A stretch of 36,422 nt of DNA, taken from Desulfopila aestuarii DSM 18488 (lineage in GTDB: Bacteria; Desulfobacterota; Desulfobulbia; Desulfobulbales; Desulfocapsaceae). Location: NCBI RefSeq assembly GCF_900143695.1, contig NZ_FRFE01000040.1, positions 1 through 36,422 of the forward strand. The letters run 5' to 3'. Positions 6,464-16,260 of the stretch are shown here, in pieces (the first letter of the stretch is position 1; each line of letters begins with the position of its first letter). A program made the translations under genes and the position numbers. Under the pieces are notes generated by a model. It searched no databases and was not told the DNA's origin. It was given only the letters and a program-made list of their open reading frames with translations.

Positions 6464-9348
6464 ATGTCGTGCCTCCTCTCGTTCCCTCGTTCCTTGCTGT
6501 CTAGCGGTCCGGTTAGGCGGGTGTGTTTTCCAGATGTCCGCATCATCGCCTTCCGAGCCTCTTCACCGCCAAAAACCAGAGGGGTGAATGCAAACAGTAC
6601 AAGCCAGCTCTCCCATCCAACTGGTGCTGTGCCGAGAAGGTTCTGAAAGAAGGGAACATAGATTGCGATGGCAGCAAAGGCTAATTCAAAAATGATACCC
6701 ACAATGATCAGGGGATTGCTTAAAATACCTATGCTAAACACGCTGGCGCGCTCAGTGCGACATGCAAATACGTTGGCGACCTGCATTATCACGATGCCCA
6801 AAAACACCATTGTTGCGGCCTGACGCTGAAAAAGAGAACCGGGTGCAAAAAGTGGGTCGTTGCCGGTAACACCCCAGTACCAGCCGCAACGTGTCAACTG
6901 CCAGAAATAGCCAAACATAACTCCGACAGACGATAACAGGCCCAAATAGAAATAGCCTCGAAGGAGGGTGGCCCGATTGAGCAACCTTTCGCCGCGAGGT
7001 CTCGGTGGCCGCTGCATCACGTCCGGTTCAGGTCTTTCGATTCCAAGCGCCAACGCCGGCAAGGTCTCGGTGCCGAGATCAATGGCCAGTATTTGCAGGG
7101 GAGTCAGCGGCAGCGGCAAATTGAAGAGGGCGAACATTGCATATGGGGCCGCTTCCGCGGCCAAGTGCGCAAAGATATAGGTGACGAACTTTCTAATATT
7201 GTCATAAACGGCGCGACCCTCCTCCACTGCTGCAATAATGCTCGCAAAATTGTCGTTGGTGAGAATCATGGTGGAGGCCTCCTTCGCGACATCAGTGCCG
7301 CTTTGCCCCATGGCGACCCCTATGTCTGCTCTTTTCAGGGCCGGAGCATCGTTGACACCGTCTCCGGTAACCGCAACGATTTCCCCCAGTGAGCGAAAGG
7401 TTTCCACGATTCTCAGCTTGTGTTCGGGGGCAACCCGCGAAAATATTATTTCGCAAGAACTCGAGAGTGTCTTACCCAGTGTGTCTCCGTCCATGGCATC
7501 TAGATCGGAGCCGGTGATTATTCGTGGGCTGTTGTTACTCAAAATTCCAATTTTGCTGGCAATGGATACGGCTGTCAATCCATAGTCACCTGTGACCATG
7601 ACCACCCGAATACCTGCGGATTGAGCTCGTCCTACAGCTTCGAATACTTCAGGACGTGGCGGATCCTGCATAGCTATCAGACCTATGAAGGTCAGCTGCT
7701 TCTCTACCAGTTCTATTGTGTGTTCCTGCAAATTGCCTGGCAGCAGGCGGAAGGCCATAGCTAGAACGCGTAAACCCACACCTGCATACCGGTCATTCTG
7801 CTTTATAGCGGCCGCTCTGTCTTCCTCGGTCATGACGCGCGCTTCCCCGGCTACGAGTAAATGTGTGCACAAAGAAAGAACTTCCTTGGGGGCACCTTTA
7901 GTGAATGCGGCCCGTGTAAAGGGTGGCACTCCAGTTGAAGCGTCTTCGACTTGATAAATGACTGACATGAGCTTGCGGCGGGAATCGAAAGGAAGTTGAG
8001 TCACGCACGACCATCGGTTCAGTTCGTGCTTTGAGTTAAAACCAGCCTTAATGGCAGCAACCAATAAAGCACCTTCGGTTGAGTCTCCGAGGATGCGCCA
8101 TTGAGGCTTGTCTGGCTCCGGCTCAAGGAGTCGTGCATTGTTGCATAACGAGGCAACTCGAACCAACCATTGAATGTCATCTTCAAGATCTTCGGCCACG
8201 GGAGAGCCACCTTCAAGAACTTCTCCTGTTGGTTCGTAACCGATGCCGCTTACCTGTAGATCACGACCGCTTACCCATAACCCGGTTACCGTCATTTCAT
8301 TTTGAGTGAGTGTACCTGTTTTGTCAGTACAGATGACGGTAGTTGAACCTAGTGTTTCCACGGCAGAGAGCTTCTTGACCAGTGCATGCCGGCTGGCTAA
8401 TCGTTTTGCAGCGCTGGCCAGTGCCAGCGAAAGCGTCGGCAGTAAACCTTCTGGCACATTTGCGATGACAATGCCGATAGCGAAAATGGCACATTCGTGA
8501 AGGTTCAGGTGTGCTATGAACCTGCCGATCAGAAAGAAGACAACTCCGATAAGTAAAGAGAGTAGAGTAACCGTTTTGGATATGCTGCCGAACTGGATCT
8601 GGAGTGGAGAGGCTTCTGCTTTCACAGATTGTGTCACGTGTGCGATCTGCCCGAACGTGGTGGACATTCCGGTGGCAAAGACCACTGCTTCACTCGTTCC
8701 TGAGGCAACAGTTGTGCCCGCAAAAACCAGATTGGGCATCTGTGTCAAAGTCAATCCTTCGCACGCCACAGGCTCTGCCGTCTTACGTACCGGTTCAGAC
8801 TCGCCGGTCAGCGTCGAGTTGTTGGTTCGCAGGTCGAATTCCTCTATTAAACGCCCATCAGCGGAGATATTGTCGCCTTCCTCCAAAATAAGGATGTCAC
8901 CCGGCACAAGATCAGCGGCTGGTACCTTGATGGTTTCCCCGTTACGGCGAACTTTTGCTTCAATCGGTAATAGGCTCTGAAGTGCTGCAATAGCTCGTTC
9001 CGCTCTATATTCTTGGACGAAGCTGAACACAGCGTTGATGATAATGACAGCGACGATGGCAATGCCGGATTCGTTGGAATCGGTTGCAAATGAGAGTGCT
9101 GCAGCCGCCCAAAGAAGAATCGCGAAAATGTTGGTCAGGTTTACAGCAAATTTATGCCAAAGGGGAATGCCCTTTTCTTTCGTTATGAGGTTGGGACCGT
9201 ACTGCGTCAGGCGCCGAAAGGCTTCGTCGGTACTCAGCCCACGATGGGAAGATCGAAAATGAGAAAGAACGTCTTCTGTGGATAGCGAGTGGTAAAGATT
9301 TGATTCAACAGAGGGAATTTCACTCGCGTATTTTTTCATATGTCTCAT
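6460..9348 (-). CDS. P-type cation-transporting ATPase, P2 type with Na,K-ATPase-like motifs
   Basis: A 962-residue pump with the full P2 layout: cation-ATPase N-terminal domain (about 15-80), TGES actuator loop (181-184), phosphorylation site DKTGTLTQ with Asp342, the GDGVNDAPALK hinge, and ten expected membrane helices. The helix-4 motif is IANVPEGLLPT (Glu300). It and the following AKRLASRHALVKKLSAVETLGST match animal Na,K-ATPases much better than SERCA pumps (AAIPEGLPAV). Helix 6 reads DLGTETLPALALG where Na,K-ATPase has DLGTDMVPA, so the second Asp is Glu. It probably moves Na+, K+, Ca2+ or H+ across the inner membrane; which ion is uncertain. First gene of an operon with two TrkA-like regulators. 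Confidence 0.88.
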   Translation of the reverse strand: MRHMKKYASEIPSVESNLYHSLSTEDVLSHFRSSHRGLSTDEAFRRLTQYGPNLITKEKGIPLWHKFAVNLTNIFAILLWAAAALSFATDSNESGIAIVAVIIINAVFSFVQEYRAERAIAALQSLLPIEAKVRRNGETIKVPAADLVPGDILILEEGDNISADGRLIEEFDLRTNNSTLTGESEPVRKTAEPVACEGLTLTQMPNLVFAGTTVASGTSEAVVFATGMSTTFGQIAHVTQSVKAEASPLQIQFGSISKTVTLLSLLIGVVFFLIGRFIAHLNLHECAIFAIGIVIANVPEGLLPTLSLALASAAKRLASRHALVKKLSAVETLGSTTVICTDKTGTLTQNEMTVTGLWVSGRDLQVSGIGYEPTGEVLEGGSPVAEDLEDDIQWLVRVASLCNNARLLEPEPDKPQWRILGDSTEGALLVAAIKAGFNSKHELNRWSCVTQLPFDSRRKLMSVIYQVEDASTGVPPFTRAAFTKGAPKEVLSLCTHLLVAGEARVMTEEDRAAAIKQNDRYAGVGLRVLAMAFRLLPGNLQEHTIELVEKQLTFIGLIAMQDPPRPEVFEAVGRAQSAGIRVVMVTGDYGLTAVSIASKIGILSNNSPRIITGSDLDAMDGDTLGKTLSSSCEIIFSRVAPEHKLRIVETFRSLGEIVAVTGDGVNDAPALKRADIGVAMGQSGTDVAKEASTMILTNDNFASIIAAVEEGRAVYDNIRKFVTYIFAHLAAEAAPYAMFALFNLPLPLTPLQILAIDLGTETLPALALGIERPEPDVMQRPPRPRGERLLNRATLLRGYFYLGLLSSVGVMFGYFWQLTRCGWYWGVTGNDPLFAPGSLFQRQAATMVFLGIVIMQVANVFACRTERASVFSIGILSNPLIIVGIIFELAFAAIAIYVPFFQNLLGTAPVGWESWLVLFAFTPLVFGGEEARKAMMRTSGKHTRLTGPLDSKERGNERRHDI

Positions 9349-9596
9349 TGGTCACTCTTCAAGTTCACTCCATGTGAAAACCTGTGAGGAAGCGGATCGA
9401 TAGTGAGATGATGACAAACAATCCTTTTTTTTTCAGAAACACTAACGAATGACCCCTCACCTCGCTTCCTGCCCGAAAAAAAACCAATTTTCCCGCACAA
9501 TCTACAGACATGATTACATTTTTCTCTTCAAATTTGCTGGGCATCCCTACGGATAAGCCCCAAACCGCTATCGGTCTATTTTTTTTCCATCTCACC

Positions 9597-10031
9597 TCAA
9601 ATCAATTTCCCCAACACGTATCCGATAATAATACCGATGAGCAAAGCGACGGTTAGGCCGCGATACGTCAATACATCTTTAGAGTAGCCTCGTTGGATAG
9701 CAACCAAAGACACCAAATAGCCTATCGCATTGAGCAGCCAGATGAAACCAGTTGACAAAACCTTGACCACAAGCGGTCCTACCACCGGGATAATTGCGAT
9801 GATACGAACCAACCAGGCAAATGCATTGGATAATAGACCAAATAGAAAAACTCCGGAGGCGATAAGCTTCGCATCTATTTTGAAATGAACACCTAGCCAG
9901 ACAAAGACGCCAATTATTCCCCAGATTGGAAGCATGAATTTCCAGTTTTTCCACCAGGGTATTTTGGTTAAATCCGAGTCGACGTCTTCTTGAGATCTTG
10001 AAGTTGCGGATTTGTTATTTTCCATAATCAT
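9597..10031 (-). CDS. Small membrane protein, unknown function
   Basis: A 144-residue protein with a hydrophilic N-terminus (about 1-25) and then three or four hydrophobic segments (roughly 32-50, 55-75, 78-105, 122-142). I recognise no family. An ATG at codon 3 is an alternative start; neither has a strong ribosome site. An AT-rich palindrome covers the start region. It is co-oriented with the ATPase operon downstream but separated by about 250 bases, so a link is only possible. Confidence 0.65.
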   Translation of the reverse strand: MIMENNKSATSRSQEDVDSDLTKIPWWKNWKFMLPIWGIIGVFVWLGVHFKIDAKLIASGVFLFGLLSNAFAWLVRIIAIIPVVGPLVVKVLSTGFIWLLNAIGYLVSLVAIQRGYSKDVLTYRGLTVALLIGIIIGYVLGKLI

Positions 10032-10042
10032 TTAAAATGATT
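10026..10042. repeat. AT-rich palindrome over a start codon
   Basis: AATCATTT and AAATGATT flank a single central A, and the palindrome includes the start codon of the small membrane protein. It could be an operator or a translation-control hairpin. AT-rich symmetry of this size can also arise by chance. Confidence 0.3.
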
Positions 10043-10378
10043 TAAAGAATAGCTACAGCTCAGCCCAAACATGAAGATCATGTTGTTGAGTAGGAAAGTC
10101 TCTATCCCTGGTGACATCCAGATAATAATCAAAAATCCTTTACCTCCTCTTCCTACACTTGATTCAGATAAGGAGGCCAAATGTATAGATATAACCTTAA
10201 TATAATCGCTTTTTTTCTATCATCTGCCTTATCTACGAACTGCGGTAAGGACAATCTTTGTAAAGTGTTTTGAAATCGCGGTTTATATATAATAGGTTTT
10301 TCAATTTGTTGTTTGTTGCAGTTCATTGAACATTATTTACCTATGAATATCGGGTACATAGTTTGATATACCTGTTAA
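10032..10378. other. Intergenic region with only a possible small peptide gene
   Basis: It holds the candidate 30-residue frame at 10181 and is otherwise AT-rich with no recognisable gene or clear terminator. Confidence 0.4.
10181..10273 (+). CDS. Possible 30-residue peptide with hydrophobic N-terminus
   Basis: A short plus-strand frame follows a near-perfect AAGGAGG ribosome site four bases before its ATG. The peptide (MYRYNLNIIAFFLSSALSTN, then CGKDNLCKVF) has a hydrophobic stretch like a signal peptide or a single membrane anchor, and two cysteines near the end. A CCTCCT at 10143-10148 is complementary to the AGGAGG (10171-10176), so the ribosome site could be hidden in a 6-bp hairpin. 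No family is recognised. It stands alone between minus-strand genes; chance is a real alternative. Confidence 0.3.
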   Translation: MYRYNLNIIAFFLSSALSTNCGKDNLCKVF

Positions 10379-10867
10379 TCACCGCTTGTATCCAAACCGA
10401 CGCAAAAGCTCAATCCGCTCCTGCCTATCCGTGTCTGTCTCCAACCCTTTTGGGGGAAATCCGTCTATAACCCCAATGATTCCATTTCCCTGGTCGGAGG
10501 AAGCGATGAGCACCTGAAGCGGATTCGCGGTGGCGCAGTAGACGGTGCACACCTCAGGACAACTCTTGATTTGATTAAGGACATTAATTGGATAGGCATC
10601 ACGCAGCAATATGCAGAAGACATGACCGGCGCCGATGTCATTCAAGGCATTGACACACCCCATAATCAGTTCATTATCGTTTCCCTCTGTCCGGATGAGA
10701 CAAGGTCCGGAAGCCTCAGTAAAAGCTATACCGAAACATGGTTTGGGGACTGATGAGATTATTACCTCATACAGGTCTTCCACCGTCTTGATGAAATGGG
10801 TTTGACCGATAATAATATTGCATTCTTCGGGATAGTTGATCTTTACTGCATGGATCTCCAGAGTCAT
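10379..10867 (-). CDS. Adenosine-specific kinase family protein (PF04008, former DUF355)
   Basis: A 162-residue protein matching the compact DUF355 family, whose archaeal members bind adenosine/AMP and have been described as adenosine-specific kinases. Matching blocks are NIIIGQTHFIKTVEDLYE, FGIAFTEASG, GAGHVFCILL, YPINVLNQIK, PEVCTVYCATANPLQVLIA, and GIIGVIDG, in the usual order over the full length. I chose the ATG at 10867 over the longer frame because GGAGGAAA precedes it and family members start with this sequence. It lies 109 bases downstream of the hybrid kinase on the same strand and may be co-transcribed. Role in the cell is unclear beyond nucleoside binding. Confidence 0.85.
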   Translation of the reverse strand: MTLEIHAVKINYPEECNIIIGQTHFIKTVEDLYEVIISSVPKPCFGIAFTEASGPCLIRTEGNDNELIMGCVNALNDIGAGHVFCILLRDAYPINVLNQIKSCPEVCTVYCATANPLQVLIASSDQGNGIIGVIDGFPPKGLETDTDRQERIELLRRFGYKR

Positions 10868-10976
10868 GATTTCCTCCGTTGGCTCGAAAAACATTTTTTC
10901 TTCAGTTTTTTACCATTGCCGGTTTCCGGTGACCTTATCTGAGCCTGAATGGTGATGTCCCTTGGTGGGAGGAATT

Positions 10977-13697
10977 CTACGGCACCAGCATGAGGTCAAT
11001 CGTTTCCTTTAGTGCTTGCTTACTATAGGGTTTTTTCAGGAAAAAATGTGGCTGTTCTCTGAAATTACCGTTCATCACCTCCTGCTCACTGTAACCACTA
11101 ACAAGTATCATTTTGAGATCAGGAGATATTTTCCGAAGCTTCTGAAGGGCCTCCAGGCCATTCATCCGAGGCATGGCAAAATCGCTGAGCACAAACTGAA
11201 TTTCCTTTTTATGCTGCGTAAATATTTTAATGGCCTCAATACCGTCCATGGCGGTGAGAACGGAGTATCCAAGACTTGACAATAATGTGCTGGTGATTTC
11301 GAGAACAATCTTATCGTCGTCAACCACCAGCACCGTACCTTCCCGGCGTTTTTCTGGTGTACTCTTTACCACTACGGGAAGTGGGGATAAACGTTTCTGT
11401 GAGAGTGGGAAATAGCTACGAAAAGTACTGCCTGTACTCTGCGAGCTTTCTACGGTGACAACACCACCATGCGCCTTCACAATGCCCTTGACCACGGGCA
11501 ACCCTAATCCGCGGCCGATCAGTTTTGTCGAATAGAATGGATCGAATATTTCTTCGATCTCGCTTTCCGATAGTCCGCAACCGCTGTCCCGAATTTCCAG
11601 ACAGGCGTAGGATGAATCCTTCGGTTGCCAATCTTGCGGGAATCTGTGTTGCGAAGCTATCTCCGTTGCCAAGGAGACAGTCACACGCAAACTGATACAG
11701 CCATGATCATCAGTTGTCGCATCAGAGGCATTGGAAACCGTGTTGAGCAGGATCTGGCGAATTTCTTTAGTACTGGTATTGATGACAGGGCCGGGTGCGT
11801 GGAGATCAGCTTCCAGTTTCAGTCCCCGCCGCAGCCGGTTTTTCAGTGTGGGCAAACACTCCTGGCAAATCACCGCAAGATCACATGGTTCTCGTTTACT
11901 TTTAACCTGGCCCAGATAGGTGAGCATCATCCTGCTCACCTGGGCTGCCTGGTCAGCCGCATCGAGAGCGGATACCACGCTGTAACGGGCCGTTTCGCTG
12001 ATTGAAAGCTGCTCCATGGCCAATTCAAGATATCCAATAACCACTTGTAGTTTATTGTTGAAATGATGGGCAATTGCCCCACCCATGCGTTGCAGGCTGG
12101 TGGTTTTGTTAATTTGCCGCTCTTTTTTCGCTTGTAGTAACCGATTCTCCTCTGACTGTTTACTCCTGGTTATTTCCCTGAAACTTCCACGACAACCAAC
12201 CCATTGCCCGTGTGTATCATATACCGGGGTGCATGAGTGACTGAGCCAACGAACTTCACCGTCAGGGCTGAGGATGCGAAAATCCAGACCTCTGTTCTCC
12301 TGCACACCCGGGGGATGACTGATCGAAAGATGCTCGATCAGCATCGCCCTATCCTCTGGATGGACAATATGCTCGAGAAGCTCTGGATCATGATAAAATG
12401 CATCAGCCGTATACCCGGTTATACGCTTGCAGGAGGGTGAGACATATTTATAGGTGCCATCCGCTAGCTGCCAGGTTTCCATGCCATATGTATTCTCTGC
12501 AATCGTACGGTATTTCTCTTCACTCTTTCGCAACTCGTCCTCAGCCTGCCGGCGGCTGATCGCCAGCGCCAGAGTATCGGCTATTCTTTCAAAATGTTGA
12601 ATCAGTTCAGGGGTAAACCTACCGGGACAGTGATCGTTGAATTGGATTAGCCCGAGGACACGATTAGCGATATGCATGGGAATGAGGGCAACCGATTCAT
12701 ACCCTTCGCCATTACAGCGATTGCGGGTACGAGCCTGGCGGTCACTTTCCGTGGTGTTTTCGAGCAGGGCTGAAGTATTGTTGCTCCAGAAGCTGCCCCT
12801 GGCGGTGAAAAAGGGCTGCGCGGGATCAAATCGGCCCGACAGGACATTGCCGCACATACATTCAAGTACGGGATTGCCGGTCAAGTCGCGTTGCAGCGTT
12901 CCGTCCGGCCCATAGGCGCATAGAGCGCTCTCCTTCTCGACAAACGACAATGGAAAGCCACGGGTTTCATAGTAGGGATAGTCTTCACCATCCCGCAACC
13001 GGATACCAACAGCTTCGCAACCTGACCAGTTCTTCAGGGACTCGGTTAACTCAGATATACAGGTCCGCAGATCACTGCTTACGTTCATCTGGGTAATTAG
13101 ACGGGCCATGAGTTCTCGCTCTTCTGTCACTTTTTTTCGACCGGTAATATCCGTAAAAATGACATGGCACACCTTTTCACTTTGTGCATCGTATGAGATC
13201 GTCGCCTGCATCTGTACCATGAACGTACTTGCACCTGCTTTCATCATCCTCAGTTCGAAAACCTGTGTCTTGCCCAGGACAAACAACTGCCTGTGGTATT
13301 GGCTGTAGGTGTCGTTATCCTCTTCATGAATGAATCTTGGTATCGACAGGTTGATCAGCGTGTCGCGGGGGACATTGAGCAGGCATGCAGCGTGCAGATT
13401 GGCCTCAACAATCATCCCTATCTCATTGACGGTAAGGCAACCTACCGGTACTGCGTTGTAGAAATCGAAATACCGATCACGTTCGGTTAAAAGTTGCTTC
13501 TGTTGTCTCAGCAATTCTTTGCCCAGACGATTGAGTTGTGTCTCATAATTTTGAAATATATGAGACAATTCTTGTTTGCCTTCGGCAGAGAGTGGTTCGG
13601 AATTTGAAAAATAAAGGCTGGTGTCTATCTGTGGGCGCGTATCTTCAGGTAGTTTCAGATGCTGAGAATGTACGTCTTGATTGTTTTCGTTTCCCAT
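10977..13697 (-). CDS. Hybrid sensor histidine kinase (PAS-GAF-PAS-HisKA-HATPase-REC)
   Basis: A 906-residue cytoplasmic-looking kinase; no membrane helices or signal peptide were seen. Order: coiled N-terminus, PAS (about 75-190, ending DITGRKK), a GAF-like domain (about 195-390) with a CMCG cysteine pair, PAS/PAC (about 395-520), the phospho-acceptor helix GAIAHHFNNKLQ (His in the place of the usual HDFNN), HATPase with N-box NTVSNASDA and glycine boxes DSGCGLS and GRGLGLPVV, then a C-terminal receiver with Asp about 839 (LSDFAMP) and Lys about 889 (KKP). It should sense an intracellular or redox/ligand signal and pass phosphate to a separate partner. No DNA-binding partner is encoded nearby. 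Confidence 0.92.
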   Translation of the reverse strand: MGNENNQDVHSQHLKLPEDTRPQIDTSLYFSNSEPLSAEGKQELSHIFQNYETQLNRLGKELLRQQKQLLTERDRYFDFYNAVPVGCLTVNEIGMIVEANLHAACLLNVPRDTLINLSIPRFIHEEDNDTYSQYHRQLFVLGKTQVFELRMMKAGASTFMVQMQATISYDAQSEKVCHVIFTDITGRKKVTEERELMARLITQMNVSSDLRTCISELTESLKNWSGCEAVGIRLRDGEDYPYYETRGFPLSFVEKESALCAYGPDGTLQRDLTGNPVLECMCGNVLSGRFDPAQPFFTARGSFWSNNTSALLENTTESDRQARTRNRCNGEGYESVALIPMHIANRVLGLIQFNDHCPGRFTPELIQHFERIADTLALAISRRQAEDELRKSEEKYRTIAENTYGMETWQLADGTYKYVSPSCKRITGYTADAFYHDPELLEHIVHPEDRAMLIEHLSISHPPGVQENRGLDFRILSPDGEVRWLSHSCTPVYDTHGQWVGCRGSFREITRSKQSEENRLLQAKKERQINKTTSLQRMGGAIAHHFNNKLQVVIGYLELAMEQLSISETARYSVVSALDAADQAAQVSRMMLTYLGQVKSKREPCDLAVICQECLPTLKNRLRRGLKLEADLHAPGPVINTSTKEIRQILLNTVSNASDATTDDHGCISLRVTVSLATEIASQHRFPQDWQPKDSSYACLEIRDSGCGLSESEIEEIFDPFYSTKLIGRGLGLPVVKGIVKAHGGVVTVESSQSTGSTFRSYFPLSQKRLSPLPVVVKSTPEKRREGTVLVVDDDKIVLEITSTLLSSLGYSVLTAMDGIEAIKIFTQHKKEIQFVLSDFAMPRMNGLEALQKLRKISPDLKMILVSGYSEQEVMNGNFREQPHFFLKKPYSKQALKETIDLMLVP

Positions 13698-14089
13698 TGG
13701 CGTACGTCCCCCTCTCTCTCCACCTTCGATCTATCTTTTTGCCTTTTCACCGTTAGAATATGAATCTGTATTTTTGGCGTAATAACCTGAAAACAAAGAT
13801 CTATTACAAATAGCATAATCGAATATGAGACTTTATTATGTTTATTATATCAAATCGGAAGCAAAATAATCAATGACTGCAAAGGAGGGATAGGCCATTA
13901 CTTGTTAAACCTGGTTTATTCTTGAACGGATAATACCATTGCTAATGTAGGATTTTAGGATCGGAGATAGATTGTTACCGCCTGTTCAAAACCATTCGAA
14001 CAACATTGCCAAGAGCCCTCATTGAGAAGGGCTTCATTATCAAACCGTTTATGCCCATTGTCTGTGCCTGTACAAATGACCGGAGCCAC
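13698..14089. other. Intergenic region between the hybrid kinase and lipB
   Basis: AT-rich, with no credible gene. A weak 6-bp hairpin (AGCCCT with AGGGCT, around 14013-14032) lies about 58 bases past the lipB stop on the minus strand and could help to end the operon transcript. Confidence 0.4.
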
Positions 14090-14722
14090 CTAGCTATTAG
14101 AGGGCCGTTGTGGCATTCGTTCGTGCAAAAGCTGCTCGAAATTCTTTTTCAGCTCAAGCTTAACAGCAGTTTCTGACAGCAATAGGCATCCCTCGCGAGC
14201 CATAGAGGTAACCGGAAGATCGGGAATTCCACATGGGTTGATTTGTCCGTATTGCCGTAAGTCAGGACGCACATTGAGACAGAAACCGTGCATGCTCACC
14301 CACCTGCGAACTCCTACACCGATAAAAGCGATCTTGCCATGCCTGGCCCAGACGCCAGGGTTGTTGTTATAACATTTTCCTTTGATCCCGAAGACGTCCA
14401 GAGTTAGAAGTATAAGTTCCTCGAGGAAATGCAGCCAGCGGTGAAGATCACGACCGCGCCGCCCGAGGTTGATCAACGGATATCCCACCACCTGGCCTGG
14501 GCCATGCCAGGTTACGTCGCCACCACGGTTGATACGCTCGATCGTTATTGATGGAATGAGGAGGTTATCAAGGTTGCCGCCCTGACCGATAGTGTAGACT
14601 GAAGGGTGTTCGAGAAGCAGCAGAGTCTCTTCTTCATTTCCAGCGGCAATTCCAGTCGCAAGCCGCTCCTGCATGGCGAGCGCCCGGCGATATTCAAGTA
14701 CCCCACAATCGATAAACCGCAT
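14090..14722 (-). CDS. lipB: Lipoyl(octanoyl) transferase LipB
   Basis: LipB transfers an octanoyl group from octanoyl-ACP to the lipoyl-domain lysine of 2-oxoacid dehydrogenase E2 subunits; LipA then inserts sulfur. The 210 residues match the family: RGGDVTWHGPGQVVGYPLI with His73, Lys130 in GKIAFIGVG, SMHGFCLNV, and the catalytic Cys164 in INPCGIP. It is the last gene of the acetyl-CoA synthetase/2-oxoacid dehydrogenase operon, 150 bases after the ACP gene. The ACP is a likely octanoyl donor and the E2 of the operon a likely acceptor. No strong ribosome site was found. LipA is not in the window. Confidence 0.95.
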   Translation of the reverse strand: MRFIDCGVLEYRRALAMQERLATGIAAGNEEETLLLLEHPSVYTIGQGGNLDNLLIPSITIERINRGGDVTWHGPGQVVGYPLINLGRRGRDLHRWLHFLEELILLTLDVFGIKGKCYNNNPGVWARHGKIAFIGVGVRRWVSMHGFCLNVRPDLRQYGQINPCGIPDLPVTSMAREGCLLLSETAVKLELKKNFEQLLHERMPQRPSNS

Positions 14723-14872
14723 ATCAATAGCGTCTCGGTGGGCTATTCGCCGTCACCTCAGAAACCTGGAACTGCATATGTAGCGATATCCGGAACAGTG
14801 GACCAGGAGAGATCAATACCTTAGCAACACATCTATTTAGGGCAGGTAACCAAAAAATTGCGGATGCAGGTA

Positions 14873-15118
14873 TCACGAGAGGCGGGCGTAAAGATAGCTG
14901 AGCATGCCTCCGATTGTAGACACTTTAGCATAGTCTGCTTCAGGGATGTCTATACCGGTCTGCTCGTTGATGGCAACCAGCAGTTGCAAAAAACTGTACG
15001 AGTCTATGTCCAGCGCATCACGGATGTTTTCATTAGGAGCCACACGGGGAGGGTCGCACTCCGGCGCTAATTTTTTCAACTCCTTGAACAGAATGTCTTG
15101 CAATGTTTTCTCAGTCAT
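14873..15118 (-). CDS. Acyl carrier protein dedicated to the dehydrogenase operon
   Basis: An 81-residue acidic protein with the phosphopantetheine attachment site LDIDS40YSFLQLL and the usual four-helix ACP length. It differs from housekeeping FabACP (DSLDTVEL). Its ATG overlaps the E2 stop by four bases, so it is translated with E2, and LipB follows. Octanoyl-ACP is the LipB substrate, so this ACP may carry octanoate for lipoylation of the neighbouring E2. Alternatively it serves an unrelated acyl transfer. The family is firm, the role inferred. Confidence 0.9.
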   Translation of the reverse strand: MTEKTLQDILFKELKKLAPECDPPRVAPNENIRDALDIDSYSFLQLLVAINEQTGIDIPEADYAKVSTIGGMLSYLYARLS

Positions 15119-16260
15119 AATGACTCCGGTTGCTGCAGGTGCTTGTTGAGGACTTCAAGAAATTGAGAACCGCGATGCCCGTCAGTGGCCCGATGGTCAG
15201 CGGCTAGAGTCGCTGTCACGCAACGACGAATTCCTAACATGCCGCCCTCGGCCCAGGGGCGCTCTGTAATGCGGCCAAAGGCGATGAGGGCTACCTGGGG
15301 CGGATAAATCACCCCGAATACCGTCCGCACCCCCTGATCCCCGAGATTTGTTACTGTGACAGTGGCGTCTGTCATCTCTGAACTCCGAAGACGGCCGCTT
15401 CGGGTACGCTCGATGAGATCGGACATTGCTTTCATCAGTGCGGTGAGGCTCAAGCTGTCGACAGCATGAATGGCAGGTGTTATCAAGCCCCCCTGGCGAA
15501 GTGCCACAGCAAAACCGATATGTATTTCAGTTTTAATCTGCAATTGGTTATCCAGCCAGTAGCCATTGAATTCCGGAATATCCCGCAGTGCTTTGGCCAC
15601 AGCCTTCAGCAGCAGGACGGCCGGTAGAAGGCGTTCCCGGATGGTCCGTTTCTGGTTCTCCACCTCAAGCCATTGCAGCGAGCGGCTCATGTCAATCTCC
15701 ATCTCCAGATAGTAGTGCGGAATTTCACTGTTGGAGCGGCTCATTGCTGCAGCAATTGCCTGGCGCATGCCTTGGCGCAGTGTTTCATGTGACGCTGGTT
15801 CCGTACGAGCGTGCTTTGCCGATTCGACTGCCGGGGGTATCCTTGTCTGGGCGGCATGCTCAATGTCTATGCGCTGGATAGCACCTTTTGGTCCGGTCCC
15901 GTGAATAGTTGCCAGGTCCACTCCCATTTCGCGTGCAAGTCTGCGTGCAGAGGGGGAACAAATGAACCGCTCAGGTGCACTTTTCGGCTGGTCGCTCACT
16001 GCATCTTTTTTGACAGCAGAACCATTTGCGGCATGAATGAGGGCAAGCACGGTGCCTACCGGTACTTCCTGTCCTGCCTGGATAAGCGGTTCCCCCAGAA
16101 TTCCTTCCTCGAATATCTCAATTTCAAATAATCCTTTTTGGGTCTCCACCGTGGCGATGATATCACCACGTCGAACCAACGTTCCAGGTGCGACCAGCCA
16201 TTCGACCAATGTGCCGGTTTCCATGTCGGCTCCCAGGCTCGGCATGCGGAACTCACCCAT
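15115..16260 (-). CDS. pdhC: 2-oxoacid dehydrogenase E2 (dihydrolipoamide acyltransferase)
   Basis: A 381-residue E2 with one N-terminal lipoyl domain (about 1-76; lipoyl Lys42 in VETQKG), a hinge, a peripheral-subunit-binding domain (about 112-148, [14 protein letters not shown]), and a catalytic core ending with [11 protein letters not shown], where the His and Asp are active-site residues. It moves the acyl group from E1 to CoA. I chose the ATG at 16260, not the longer frame, because the family starts with [10 protein letters not shown] and AAAAGGATGG precedes it. It overlaps E1 beta by 8 bases and the ACP by 4. Pyruvate is the likeliest substrate, acetoin a possible one. Confidence 0.92.
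   Translation of the reverse strand: MGEFRMPSLGADMETGTLVEWLVAPGTLVRRGDIIATVETQKGLFEIEIFEEGILGEPLIQAGQEVPVGTVLALIHAANGSAVKKDAVSDQPKSAPERFICSPSARRLAREMGVDLATIHGTGPKGAIQRIDIEHAAQTRIPPAVESAKHARTEPASHETLRQGMRQAIAAAMSRSNSEIPHYYLEMEIDMSRSLQWLEVENQKRTIRERLLPAVLLLKAVAKALRDIPEFNGYWLDNQLQIKTEIHIGFAVALRQGGLITPAIHAVDSLSLTALMKAMSDLIERTRSGRLRSSEMTDATVTVTNLGDQGVRTVFGVIYPPQVALIAFGRITERPWAEGGMLGIRRCVTATLAADHRATDGHRGSQFLEVLNKHLQQPESL

Noticed and set aside
9365-9595. Minus-strand frame of 76 codons between the ATPase and the small membrane protein
   Set aside because: No ribosome site, no recognisable motif, and composition unlike the neighbouring genes.
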